Below, piece by piece: positions 19,025-27,781 of a stretch of DNA of 60,883 bases (position 1 is the first letter of the stretch; the number at the start of each line of letters is the position of its first letter). The notes beneath the pieces were generated by a model. It was not told where the DNA came from, did no database searches, and saw only the letters and a list, made by a program, of their open reading frames with translations. The stretch is from Glaciecola sp. (lineage in GTDB: Bacteria > Pseudomonadota > Gammaproteobacteria > Enterobacterales > Alteromonadaceae): assembly GCA_029251505.1 (NCBI GenBank), contig JAQXDG010000009.1, forward strand, positions 1 to 60,883, read 5' to 3'. Both the position numbers and the translations under genes were made by a program.

Positions 19025-19501
19025 TTATGCACAGATATCGGCGAATGTTGCTTGGGTTAACTGTTGTAAAGATTGTGGTGCAAGGGCAATTTCTAACCCT
19101 CGTTTACCAGCACTAACATGCATGGTCACTAAGGTTTGTGCTTGGTTGGCAATAATTGTGGTCAGGCGAGACTTTTGACCTAAAGGGCTAACGCCACCCA
19201 TTACATAGCCGGTTTTTTTAGCGACTAATGCCGGGTCGGCCATGCTAGCTTTTTTTGCTTTTGCTGCCTTGGCGACTTGTTTTAACGAGAGTTTTTCGGC
19301 AACCGGTATAATCGCCACGACTAGCTGACCATCACAATCGGTCACTAATGTTTTGTATACCGATTGTGGGTCAATATTTAACTTTTGGGCTGCTTCTAAG
19401 CCATATGACGCCGCCTGCGGATCATGCGCGTAACTTAGTGTGCTAAATTCAACGTTAGCGCGTTTAGCGGCATTGATCGCAGGCGTCATGACCCCTACCA
19501 C
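19025..19501 (-). CDS. ybaK: Cys-tRNA(Pro)/Cys-tRNA(Cys) deacylase YbaK
   Basis: Cytosolic editing enzyme of the YbaK/EbsC family that hydrolyses Cys mischarged on tRNA(Pro). Family features seen are VYKTLVTD near residue 46, [21 protein letters not shown] in the middle (the catalytic Lys region and the GxxSP loop in GGVSPLGQK), and full length of 158 aa. The frame opens with GTG at 19501; ATG at 19489 is an alternative. The gene overlaps the end of the VOC gene by seven bases, so the two are co-translated. Confidence 0.92.
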   Translation of the reverse strand: MVGVMTPAINAAKRANVEFSTLSYAHDPQAASYGLEAAQKLNIDPQSVYKTLVTDCDGQLVVAIIPVAEKLSLKQVAKAAKAKKASMADPALVAKKTGYVMGGVSPLGQKSRLTTIIANQAQTLVTMHVSAGKRGLEIALAPQSLQQLTQATFADICA

Positions 19502-19935
19502 TCACCAGTATTTGGCATACTTGCCCATGGCTCTTGTAGCTCAAGGTTGTCACCTTCTTGAAGAAGCTCAATTGAGATCCCATCAGGAGAGCGTACAAAT
19601 GCCATATGGCCATCACGAGGGGGGCGACTGATCAGTACACCGCCATCTTGTAAGCGTTGGCAGGTATCATAGATGTTTTCCACTCGGTATGCTAAATGGC
19701 CAAAATTACGACCGCCAGTGTATTCTTCTTGATCCCAGTTATAAGTCAGCTCAACTAACGGAGCTTGGTCGACTTTGGCTCGTTCAACATCATCGGGGGC
19801 TGCCAAAAATATCAATGAGAAACGCCCTTTTTCACTGTCATAACGGCGTACATTCACCAATCCTAATAAATCACAATAAAAGTGCAAAGACGCATCGAGA
19901 TCCTTGACTCGTACCATTGTATGTAAATATCGCAT
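19495..19935 (-). CDS. VOC-family protein, lactoylglutathione lyase-like
   Basis: Vicinal-oxygen-chelate enzyme resembling glyoxalase I (GloA), which isomerises the methylglyoxal-glutathione adduct. The double beta-alpha-beta-beta-beta fold is evident: [26 protein letters not shown] at the N-terminus (metal ligand H5) and LVELTYNW, then [10 protein letters not shown], then ISIELLQEG supplying the later ligand positions. The 146-aa length fits. ATG at 19935 has AGGA seven bases before it. It stands 30 bp downstream of the holin gene on the same strand, which may make it part of the yebG-led transcript or only its neighbour. Confidence 0.85.
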   Translation of the reverse strand: MRYLHTMVRVKDLDASLHFYCDLLGLVNVRRYDSEKGRFSLIFLAAPDDVERAKVDQAPLVELTYNWDQEEYTGGRNFGHLAYRVENIYDTCQRLQDGGVLISRPPRDGHMAFVRSPDGISIELLQEGDNLELQEPWASMPNTGEW

Positions 19936-19964
19936 GTCATTATCCTATTATGTATTTAGTCTAA

Positions 19965-20630
19965 TTATTCTAACGTGTATTTAGGGCGATAGTCACCTTT
20001 TTGTCGCGCTTGGTTAAATGCATCAACTGAAGGATTGCCAGTGAGTTGTTCTTTGACTTTTTGTTGTTGGTACTTATGCTTTTCTAACATTATTTTGGTC
20101 ATGGCTTCAAATTCTGCGGATTCGGGTTGCATATTATTACGGGCTTTACCGTTGATTTTTTCCCATGTTCTAAATCCTCCAATCCCTAACACACCAAGAA
20201 TAATAGGCATAAACAGCTCAGTGTTCATTGATGGTAGCTGGTAAAATTGCGCCACGGTTTGAATTTGTTCACTTGTCGCTTCTTGAAATGCGGCTTCGCC
20301 TAATATTTCACTCATATCTAAGCTTAGCATAATAAGCCAAGTGCCTAATGGTCTCAGCAGAGCTTCATACGCTAACCCTAATGCGCCAATCCAAATGATT
20401 GCAGGACGAGCGCCGGCGACAAAAATACTAGGATGATTGGCTTGTGCCATATTGATCTGTAATTGCATGTGCTGTTCTTTGAGTTCAGCGGTGAGGGTTT
20501 GTAGTGCTATACGTTGTTTTTCTATATCGATTTGTCCCATTTCTTCATCACTGGTGACGAGCTCATCGATGCCATTGGAGAGTTTTTCGATTAAATCTCC
20601 GATGACTGGAACAGACTGTAATATACCCAT
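19965..20630 (-). CDS. Three-TM holin (GTA/phage holin_3TM type)
   Basis: Small inner-membrane protein of the 3-transmembrane phage/gene-transfer-agent holin family. A charged coiled-coil stretch (about 27-65) precedes the membrane part. ARPAIIW (74-80) marks the family, followed by hydrophobic segments at about 77-91 and 93-105, and a third at about 139-154 (FMPIILGVLGIGG). The 221-aa total includes a polar C-terminal tail. Holins open the inner membrane for a muramidase, and a GH108 muramidase gene lies 50 bp upstream on the same strand. AGGAG six bases before ATG at 20630 gives a strong start. No capsid, tail or integrase gene is near, so this is a stand-alone cassette. Confidence 0.85.
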   Translation of the reverse strand: MGILQSVPVIGDLIEKLSNGIDELVTSDEEMGQIDIEKQRIALQTLTAELKEQHMQLQINMAQANHPSIFVAGARPAIIWIGALGLAYEALLRPLGTWLIMLSLDMSEILGEAAFQEATSEQIQTVAQFYQLPSMNTELFMPIILGVLGIGGFRTWEKINGKARNNMQPESAEFEAMTKIMLEKHKYQQQKVKEQLTGNPSVDAFNQARQKGDYRPKYTLE

Positions 20631-20680
20631 GCTTCACTCCTTGTCTTTTTTGTAATGTAATGTAATGGGTGCGTGATTGA

Positions 20681-21271
20681 TTACGCTAAATAATATGTTT
20701 GGGCTCGGCGTAGCCAGCCATTTAAAAAAATCTGTTGATTAGGCTGCCGTGCGACAATACGATGATAAAATGCGATTCGTTCATCACACAGTGCATTAAT
20801 TAAGTAGTCGCCCATTTGTTGATATACCTGATCACAAGCGCGGGCGGTAATAGGACCTAATTGCCCATCTTGACTGATATTAACCAGACCACTAAGGTTG
20901 AGTACGTGTTGCAATAATTTGATAGCTTGCTTGGGACCATGATTGACAGCCATATCAAAGATAACGGGTTGTATGGCACTGGAGAGTAAATAGACTTTGG
21001 GTTGTTGATAATACATGACCCAGTATATTTGCATCACCTGAGCTTGAGTTAAGGACGTGATCGTGGCGTTTGCTAAGTCAGGGGAGTCTTCGGCTGTTAA
21101 GCTTTTAGTGGTGACGCTTAGATTGTCTTGATATGCGTTTAACGTATGTTGGGTAATGCCATATTTAGTCGCCCCGCCACGGTCTTGAGGGTGATCACTA
21201 AAGACACCTTCATGGGTTAAGGTGCGCGAAAAAATACGCTCAAACAGCGCCTGCTGGGTGGTTAGACTCAC
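20681..21271 (-). CDS. GH108 muramidase (endolysin / TtsA-like)
   Basis: Peptidoglycan hydrolase of glycoside hydrolase family 108 with the family motif HEGVFSDHPQDRGGATKYGIT near the N-terminus (catalytic Glu21) and a C-terminal peptidoglycan-binding region ending in NGWLRRAQTYY. There is no signal peptide, as expected for an enzyme released through a holin. The frame is open to a TTG at 21286. GTG at 21271 is chosen because AGGT lies about nine bases upstream and the E. coli-like spacing is better. Relatives serve phage lysis or, as TtsA, export of typhoid toxin. It lies between yebG and the holin gene, all leftward. Confidence 0.88.
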   Translation of the reverse strand: MSLTTQQALFERIFSRTLTHEGVFSDHPQDRGGATKYGITQHTLNAYQDNLSVTTKSLTAEDSPDLANATITSLTQAQVMQIYWVMYYQQPKVYLLSSAIQPVIFDMAVNHGPKQAIKLLQHVLNLSGLVNISQDGQLGPITARACDQVYQQMGDYLINALCDERIAFYHRIVARQPNQQIFLNGWLRRAQTYYLA

Positions 21272-21371
21272 GGATCTACCTGTCAATTAGTCATCATAAT
21301 GTTTAGTATAGATGATTAATTAAGACTCACAGCGCTCTCTGTGTATTAATTTTGATGTCATTGTTATAACG

Positions 21372-21665
21372 CTATTCGCCTGCCGCTTCATTAATTGAGA
21401 CGATGTCAGCACTTTCGGATTCCAGGACTTCATCCGCATCCAAACCGCGGAATAATTTAGCCACACCCTCTTTGTTTTTGGCGAGCACAATCGATAATTC
21501 TTCGCAGATACTTTCATCTAGTTCGATACCTTTCGCCGCTATATACACTGCTAAGTTATCAGCGATACTTAACATTTTATCGTATTTGTCAGCTTCTTTT
21601 TTGTCGGTAGTCACAAGTTTATCTACCCCTTTATGTTGCACTACATATTGTGTAATTACGGCCAC
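21372..21665 (-). CDS. yebG: YebG family DNA-damage-inducible protein
   Basis: Small SOS protein of the YebG family: 97 aa against 96 in E. coli, beginning MAVITQYVVQHKGV and with the conserved TDKKEADKYDKML segment. Its function in DNA damage is poorly understood. GTG at 21665 follows GGAG with seven bases of spacing. A perfect LexA core (CTGT-N8-ACAG) is centred about 52 bp upstream at 21708-21727, matching LexA control of yebG in E. coli. The muramidase gene starts about 100 bp downstream without a convincing terminator between them. Confidence 0.9.
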   Translation of the reverse strand: MAVITQYVVQHKGVDKLVTTDKKEADKYDKMLSIADNLAVYIAAKGIELDESICEELSIVLAKNKEGVAKLFRGLDADEVLESESADIVSINEAAGE

Positions 21666-21707
21666 GATTGCGCTCCAGTGTTGCTACTATTTAGTAAGTA
21701 TACTCAA

Positions 21708-21727
21708 TACTGTATAAATTAACAGTT
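21708..21727 (-). promoter_or_regulatory. LexA (SOS) box of yebG
   Basis: TACTGTATAAATTAACAGTT contains CTGT (21710-21713) and ACAG (21722-21725) separated by an AT-rich eight-base spacer: a perfect SOS-box core. It serves the leftward yebG unit. Confidence 0.9.
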
Positions 21728-21754
21728 AATATTTACTTTTTCAAGAATGATCTA

Positions 21755-21774
21755 TACTGTATATATATCCAGTT
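21755..21774 (+). promoter_or_regulatory. LexA (SOS) box of umuDC
   Basis: TACTGTATATATATCCAGTT differs from the E. coli consensus TACTGTATATATATACAGTA only near its right end (CCAG in place of ACAG, final T). It lies 44 bp before the umuD start. Confidence 0.9.
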
Positions 21775-21817
21775 ATTTGCTGGGTAATGATAAACATTAA
21801 TGAGTGAGGTACAGGTC

Positions 21818-22234
21818 ATGTTACAAGTGATACCGCTCGCGGCACAAGCAGGCATTGCCGGCTTTGAATCCCCTGCAGCGGAATATAAACAACTTGGGTT
21901 GGACTTAGATGAGCTGCTCATTGATCACCCTACGGCCACGTTTATTGGGTTGGCGAAAGGTGATTCGATGACTGGATACGGCATCTTTGATGGTGATTTA
22001 TTGATTGTTGATCGCGCAGCACATCGTGCGTCATTCGATATTGTCGTGGCGAACTTAAATGGGGTTTTTGTCTGTAAATTATTCGACCGTAAAGCGTTAG
22101 TGTTACTCTCGGGCGCGGATGAGCATGTACCTTATGTGCTGAGTGCTGGCGATGTGTTTGATGAAGAAGGGATTGTTATACGATCGATCCGGATGCACCG
22201 TAGTTCTAAAATGGTCAGTAAATGTTTGCCTTAG
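21818..22234 (+). CDS. umuD: UmuD, SOS mutagenesis protein (LexA-like autoprotease)
   Basis: Subunit of DNA polymerase V. Upon RecA filament formation it self-cleaves to UmuD' and activates UmuC. The peptidase S24 fold is seen: the AG cleavage site (AGIAG-FESP), GDSM with the catalytic Ser near residue 60, GDLLIVDR, and VCKLFD with the catalytic Lys near residue 97. The frame opens at ATG 21800. ATG at 21818 is preferred since GAGGT stands in front of it and the product (138 aa) then aligns end-to-end with E. coli UmuD. It overlaps umuC by 13 bases and is preceded by an SOS box. Confidence 0.95.
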   Translation: MLQVIPLAAQAGIAGFESPAAEYKQLGLDLDELLIDHPTATFIGLAKGDSMTGYGIFDGDLLIVDRAAHRASFDIVVANLNGVFVCKLFDRKALVLLSGADEHVPYVLSAGDVFDEEGIVIRSIRMHRSSKMVSKCLP

Positions 22235-23484
22235 TGGATGCGAATAGTTTTTATGCGTCAGCAGAAAAAGTCTTTGATCCGAGTATTCGACGTAAGCCTG
22301 TGGTGGTCTTAACGAATAATGATGGTTGCATTTGTGCTATGTGTGAACGTGCTAAACAAACAGGCGTAAAGAAGTTCGGGCCATATCATGAGGTGAAAGA
22401 CCAACTCGCCAAATTTGGCTGTGTGATACGTTCTTCTAATTATGAATTGTATGATGATCTGTCTACGAAAATGATGGATGTCGTGGCACGCTTTGCCCCA
22501 GAACAACATGTTTATTCGATTGATGAGTGTTTTTTGCAGTTTAGTGGATTTGTACCTGAAAGCGGTTGGGAAGTCTATGGACAAGATATTCGCCGAGCAG
22601 TGTGGCGTGAAGTGCGCTTGCCGGTAGGGGTCGGTATTGCGAGTACGCCAACATTAGCGAAAGCCGCGAGTCATGCAGGTAAGCGCCTACCAGGGTTTCA
22701 TCGTGGTATTGCGGTGATTGATTCTCCTGTCGTACGTGAACAAATATTACAACAAATGCAGACCCAAGACGTGTGGGGAGTAGGTAAAAAAATCGCACAG
22801 CGTTTGGCATTTATGGGCATTAACAATGCGTGGCAACTTGCGTGTGCTTCACCCAAAGCCATGCGTAAACAGTTTTCGGTTGAGATTGAACGCACGGTGC
22901 GTGAGCTTAATGGTGAAACGTGTTTAGCGTGGACGGAAACGCGAGCAGCGAAACAACAAATATTTTCGACTCGTGCGTTCGGTGAAAAGGTAACAGACTA
23001 TACCAGCTTGAGACAATCATTATGTCTACATGCTGAGCATGTTGGTGCGAAAGCTAGACGGCAAAAGAGCGCAGTCAAAGCAATACAGTTTTTTGCGCGC
23101 GCCAATCCTTTTCAACCTGATCAGTATTATCATAAATCGTGCATTCATCGTTTTGTCGTGCCGACATCTGATACCACACAGTTAGTATTGGCTGCTACTG
23201 AGGCTGCGCAGCAAATATTCAAACTTGGCGTTGTGTTTCACAAATCAGGTGCCGGGGCGATAGAGTTAGTACAAAATGAGTTCATCCAAACCGATCTTTT
23301 TGATAGTAATCCAGAGCGACCAGAATTAATGGCGTGTATGGATCATATTAATCGTAAATATGGAGCGCATACACTAGGCGTTGCTGCTAAAGGAATACAA
23401 CCCAAATGGCGCATGCGACGAGCATATTTATCTCCGCAGTATACGACTCAGTGGAAGGATATCCCGACAATAGAATGCAAATAG
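22222..23484 (+). CDS. umuC: UmuC, DNA polymerase V catalytic subunit
   Basis: Y-family translesion polymerase. Seen are MFALVDANSFYASAEKVFDP (palm aspartate in VDAN), VVLTNNDGCI, SIDECFLQFSGF with the catalytic Asp-Glu pair, and the helix-hairpin-helix part VWGVGKKIAQRLA. The little-finger domain and UmuC C-terminal region follow. Length of 420 aa equals that of E. coli UmuC (422). It is translationally coupled to umuD through a 13-base overlap and shares its SOS box. Confidence 0.96.
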   Translation: MFALVDANSFYASAEKVFDPSIRRKPVVVLTNNDGCICAMCERAKQTGVKKFGPYHEVKDQLAKFGCVIRSSNYELYDDLSTKMMDVVARFAPEQHVYSIDECFLQFSGFVPESGWEVYGQDIRRAVWREVRLPVGVGIASTPTLAKAASHAGKRLPGFHRGIAVIDSPVVREQILQQMQTQDVWGVGKKIAQRLAFMGINNAWQLACASPKAMRKQFSVEIERTVRELNGETCLAWTETRAAKQQIFSTRAFGEKVTDYTSLRQSLCLHAEHVGAKARRQKSAVKAIQFFARANPFQPDQYYHKSCIHRFVVPTSDTTQLVLAATEAAQQIFKLGVVFHKSGAGAIELVQNEFIQTDLFDSNPERPELMACMDHINRKYGAHTLGVAAKGIQPKWRMRRAYLSPQYTTQWKDIPTIECK

Positions 23485-23539
23485 TTATTAAATCTACAGC
23501 AAGTATCGATTATAGTATGTATATTACTTGTAATCGTAA

Positions 23540-24157
23540 GTGTTGGGTAATGATGGAATGTATAAAAAACGAATAAAAGGCTTTATTTTCGATTTGGATG
23601 GCACGTTAGTAACGAGTGATCTTGATTTTGTAAAGCTAAAAAACGAGGTTGGCTGTCCACAAGACCAAGACATTTTAGCGTACATCAGACACATCGATGA
23701 TCCTGCAACGAAGGCCGCCGCGCAACAATTAGTTGAACAAATGGAACTTGAAGATGCCTTGTCCTGCCAATGGATCCCTGGCGCTGAAGCATTTATTGAA
23801 CAGTTACGCATGAAAGATGTGCCCATGGCTATTGTCACCCGTAATTGCCGTGTAGCGACATCACTTAAAATTGATAATCATAATATTCCAATAAAATTGG
23901 TATTGACACGAGAAGATGCAACGTGCAAACCGGATCCTGAAGCATTACTTTTTATAGCTAAACAATGGGGTTTTGCACCAAGCGAAGTAGCCTATGTGGG
24001 TGATTACCTTTATGATATTCAAGCAGCTAATCGTGCGCAAATGCAAGCTTGGTCGTATAAATATCAACTACCACAGCAATCTGAATCCCAAATTGACTTA
24101 CACTTCAATTGCTTTACACAATTAGATATTGAGCAATTAAATATCCAAACGTTATGA
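23540..24157 (+). CDS. HAD-superfamily hydrolase (phosphoglycolate-phosphatase-like)
   Basis: Haloacid dehalogenase-type phosphatase. Motif I is FIFDLDGTLVTSD (nucleophile and acid Asp), motif II is AIVTRN, the Lys of motif III is in CKPDPEAL and motif IV is VGDYLYDIQAA. A small alpha-helical cap is inserted after motif I. About 200 aa, close to Gph/YjjG-like enzymes; the physiological phosphate ester cannot be read from sequence. The frame opens with GTG at 23540; ATG at 23558 is a possible alternative. It follows umuC by 55 bp and converges with the PilB-like gene. SOS co-expression is possible by read-through but not shown. Confidence 0.85.
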   Translation: MLGNDGMYKKRIKGFIFDLDGTLVTSDLDFVKLKNEVGCPQDQDILAYIRHIDDPATKAAAQQLVEQMELEDALSCQWIPGAEAFIEQLRMKDVPMAIVTRNCRVATSLKIDNHNIPIKLVLTREDATCKPDPEALLFIAKQWGFAPSEVAYVGDYLYDIQAANRAQMQAWSYKYQLPQQSESQIDLHFNCFTQLDIEQLNIQTL

Positions 24158-24175
24158 ATAAATATTGAGTTAAAC

Positions 24176-26332
24176 CTAATCTACGCCACCCAAAATTTGT
24201 ATCTGTTTAATATCAGTGATCCCTGACAATACTTTTTTGATCCCATCTTGCATTAATGTGCGCATCCCGTCTTGAGATGCTTGTTTAGCCAGTTCAGAGA
24301 CATTGGAATTATGGTAAATCAAACTCCGTAACTCTGGAGTCATCCGCAATAATTCATGCACGCCGGTCCTTCCTTTATAACCAATATCTCCACAGTGTTC
24401 ACAACCGTTAGCTTGGTATAATGTCACTGGCTGTATAAGCGACAATTCATGAATGACGGCACTACCATACTGACGTTCAATAAATGCGAGTTCGTCAGCA
24501 GATGCTATGTAGGACGTTTTACACTCAGGACACAGCGTCTGGATAAGCCGCTGAGCTAAAATGCCGACACAGGCATCAGAAAAATTAACCGGATCTAGCC
24601 CTAAATCCAATAATCGTGTAATCGTTTCCGGCGCAGAGTTGGTGTGCAGAGTAGAAAGCACTAAATGGCCTGTCAGTGATGCTTCTATGCCTGCATGTGC
24701 CGTTTCTTTGTCACGCATTTCACCTATTAATATAATATCAGGATCAGCACGTAAAAATGCACGTAGGGCGTTTGCAAAGGTAAACCCAATTTTGGGATTC
24801 ACTTGGACTTGTTGTAATCCTGCTTGAGTTATTTCTACGGGATCTTCAGCAGTCCAAATCTTTTTATCGGGTGTATTTAAGTATCCTAGGATAGCGTGAA
24901 GCGTCGTGGTTTTACCAGAACCAGTAGGCCCTACTACTAACATAATACCATGAGGTCGACGGACAATGTTTTTAAGCATTGTCATGTTTTGGTTAGAAAG
25001 ATTCATTTTATCAATCGGCATGGCACCACCAGTTGCCAATATACGCATGACCACCCCTTCACCGGCGACAGTTGGAATCGTCGCAACCCGAACTTCAACT
25101 AATTGGCCGGATAACTTAAATGCAAGCTTACCATCTTGGGGAATGCGTTTTTCTGCGATATTCAAATTAGCCATGATCTTAATCCGTGCAATGACGGCAT
25201 TATGATGGGAGGCAGGCACTTGGTTAATATCGCGACATACACCATCAACACGCATGCGTACTCGAGTTGGTGCTGATTTTTCTGGATCAATATGGATATC
25301 GGATGCATTAAGTCGTTTGGCATCATGTAATATCCGTGATACCAAGCGAACGACAGCCGGTGCATCATCAGACATTTCTTCGAAGTGTTCATCGCTATCA
25401 TCGCTAGTGGTACCAATCTCATCAAGGATTTCGTCCATTTCACCTGGGCCAACACCACTGTCAGATTCACCAAGAAACTGCAATATATGAGTCGCCAACC
25501 CAACCGCAATCTCATAAGCATCAATACTTAATGCGCGCTCAATCTCCATAATCAGTGATGCATTATTAGGTTGGGACATTAATATAATGGGTTTGTCATT
25601 CGAATCAGCAATAATAACAACGAGATTACGTTTTAAATAAGACACATTTAAGCGATGTTCATTACTGTAAACATGATACTTGTCAGGGTCATATTGGATA
25701 AAAGGAACTTGATAATGCATGGATAGTGAACGACCGATATCAGCTGGTGCAATACGGTGCTCACCGATTAGTTTTTGCATAAGTAGCTTAGGATCTGTTT
25801 TGACATACTTATCTTCTAGGAGCGTAGTGAGAGATTTTTCACTAATTAATTCTCGATGTACTAATGTATCCAAAGGGCGTAATGTTCCACCTAATTCATA
25901 CCTAAACTGTTGACCGAGCAACGCGGCTAATTGTAACCCCGCATGTAAATCTGCATCAGTAAAGCCATCGACATGGTTAATAAATTGAATAACGCCAAGT
26001 AGCACGTTGGCATGTATGATGGGGATACATAAAATATTACGCGTCGTAAATTGATTTTGTTTATCAAATTTATCAGCAAAGCGTAAGCGAGGATGGATGG
26101 CAAACAATGCTTGGGCGTCATAGGGATCATCAATAATGACGGGTTCTTGAGATAAGGCGACATATCCAGCGATAGAGAGCGGGGAAATGGGAACTGCTAT
26201 TTGCTGAGTCGTTTTTCCTGTTTTAAAGCGCGCTAACAAGTCTTGCTGTTGTTTACGGCGCTGAAAAATACTCACACGTTCAACCGAAAAGTGAGATAAT
26301 AATACCTGCTGTAATGTCTCAAACGCATCCAA
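24176..26332 (-). CDS. GspE/PilB-type ATPase with N-terminal GAF and MshEN-like domains
   Basis: Assembly ATPase of the type II secretion / type IV pilus superfamily, found here without any other pilus or secretion gene. Domain order: GAF (about 1-145), an MshEN-like domain (about 155-270), and the ATPase. The ATPase has Walker A GPTGSGKTTT, the Asp box, Walker B ILIGEMRD and the His box STLHTN. A tetracysteine zinc site (CPEC, then CEHC) and the T2SSE ending follow. The RLG-type c-di-GMP motifs of MshEN are degenerate here (KLIG, DIGR). The coordinates use TTG 26332. A coding-like helical stretch (IQAILNAHESLLDAFETL) continues in frame upstream to an ATT at 26404 with GGAG seven bases before it, so the true protein may be 24 aa longer. 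Confidence 0.85.
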   Translation of the reverse strand: MDAFETLQQVLLSHFSVERVSIFQRRKQQQDLLARFKTGKTTQQIAVPISPLSIAGYVALSQEPVIIDDPYDAQALFAIHPRLRFADKFDKQNQFTTRNILCIPIIHANVLLGVIQFINHVDGFTDADLHAGLQLAALLGQQFRYELGGTLRPLDTLVHRELISEKSLTTLLEDKYVKTDPKLLMQKLIGEHRIAPADIGRSLSMHYQVPFIQYDPDKYHVYSNEHRLNVSYLKRNLVVIIADSNDKPIILMSQPNNASLIMEIERALSIDAYEIAVGLATHILQFLGESDSGVGPGEMDEILDEIGTTSDDSDEHFEEMSDDAPAVVRLVSRILHDAKRLNASDIHIDPEKSAPTRVRMRVDGVCRDINQVPASHHNAVIARIKIMANLNIAEKRIPQDGKLAFKLSGQLVEVRVATIPTVAGEGVVMRILATGGAMPIDKMNLSNQNMTMLKNIVRRPHGIMLVVGPTGSGKTTTLHAILGYLNTPDKKIWTAEDPVEITQAGLQQVQVNPKIGFTFANALRAFLRADPDIILIGEMRDKETAHAGIEASLTGHLVLSTLHTNSAPETITRLLDLGLDPVNFSDACVGILAQRLIQTLCPECKTSYIASADELAFIERQYGSAVIHELSLIQPVTLYQANGCEHCGDIGYKGRTGVHELLRMTPELRSLIYHNSNVSELAKQASQDGMRTLMQDGIKKVLSGITDIKQIQILGGVD

Positions 26333-26551
26333 AAGACTCTCATGAGCATTTAAAATAGCCTGAATGTCAGCAATGTTGACCGCAGTATTCGTTGAGGTAT
26401 TAATAGATAAACTCCGTAAAATAAAGATATAACTCAGTTATTTAAAAGATAGTCGAAGAATAGCTAAAAAGGTAATCAGGCATCTAAATGATAGTAAAAC
26501 CGTGCCTAAGGGCAGGAAGCAAAGCCTGTAGTAATTAAACAGAGACAACAC

Positions 26552-26579
26552 TTGCATAAATTCATAATACATGTATAAT
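26552..26579 (+). promoter_or_regulatory. Putative sigma-70 promoter of the S10 operon
   Basis: TTGCAT (26552-26557) and a consensus TATAAT (26574-26579) are separated by 16 bp. They are followed by a GC-rich discriminator (TGCGCC), as in growth-rate-controlled ribosomal promoters. Transcription would begin near 26586, leaving a leader of about 210 nt before rpsJ. Confidence 0.7.
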
Positions 26580-26585
26580 TTGCGC

Positions 26586-27107
<522 letters not shown>

Positions 27108-27124
27108 CAAGAGAGGGTTTTAAC

Positions 27125-27763
27125 ATGGCGATAGGTCTAGTCGGTCGTAAAGTAGGTATGACTCGCATCTTCACTGAAGATGGTGTGTCAATTCCTGTGA
27201 CCGTTATTGAAGCGACCCCAAACCGAGTGACTCAGTTACGTACTGAGGAAACAGACGGTTATCGTGCTCTACAAATTACTGCTGGCGATAAAAAAGCTAG
27301 CCGTGTAAACAAAGCTGAAGCAGGTCATTTTGCTAAAGCCGGTGTTGAAGCGGGAAGTGGTTTGTGGGAATTCCGTCTTGACGGAAATGAAGGCGAAGGT
27401 ATTGAAGTAGGCAGTGAAATCACTGTTGAACTTTTCAATGATGTCACTAAAGTCGACGTAGCTGGTACTTCAAAAGGTAAAGGTTTCCAAGGCGCTATCA
27501 AGCGTTGGAACTTCAGCTCACAGCGTATGACTCACGGTAACTCATTATCACACCGTGCGCCTGGTTCAATTGGTCAAAACCAATCACCAGGTAAAGTATT
27601 TAAAGGTAAGAAGATGGCGGGCCAAATGGGCAACAAACGCGTCACTACTATGTCTTTAGAACTGGTACGTGTTGATGTTGAAAACAACCTTTTATTAATT
27701 AAAGGTGCCGTTCCTGGCGCAACTGGCGGTGATGTAATTATCCGTCCAGCTGTTAAAGCGTAA
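27125..27763 (+). CDS. rplC: 50S ribosomal protein L3
   Basis: Early-assembling large-subunit protein near the peptidyl transferase centre; 212 aa, beginning [20 protein letters not shown]. The loop containing the conserved Gln methylated by PrmB in E. coli is present ([19 protein letters not shown]). It lies 17 bp after rpsJ. Confidence 0.99.
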   Translation: MAIGLVGRKVGMTRIFTEDGVSIPVTVIEATPNRVTQLRTEETDGYRALQITAGDKKASRVNKAEAGHFAKAGVEAGSGLWEFRLDGNEGEGIEVGSEITVELFNDVTKVDVAGTSKGKGFQGAIKRWNFSSQRMTHGNSLSHRAPGSIGQNQSPGKVFKGKKMAGQMGNKRVTTMSLELVRVDVENNLLLIKGAVPGATGGDVIIRPAVKA

Positions 27764-27781
27764 CGTGTAGGGAGTAAACTG

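Noticed and set aside
21320-21345. CACAG/CTGTG hairpin between yebG and the muramidase as a terminator or third LexA box.
   Set aside because: The arms are in the wrong order for CTGT-N8-ACAG, the stem is only five pairs, and the following sequence is AT-mixed without a T run.
19965-23484. The idea that the holin-muramidase region is a prophage or gene transfer agent cluster.
   Set aside because: No capsid, portal, terminase, tail, integrase or phage repressor gene is present, and all surrounding genes are host genes; only the two lysis-type genes are seen.
26488-26535. A stretch (AAAACC, small hairpin, GGAAGCAAAGCC) recalling the 5' half of a c-di-GMP-I (GEMM) riboswitch.
   Set aside because: The GGC that should pair with the GCC is absent and the 3' half (P2/P3 with tetraloop receptor) is missing. 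The strand also points away from the PilB-like gene and lies upstream of the S10 promoter.
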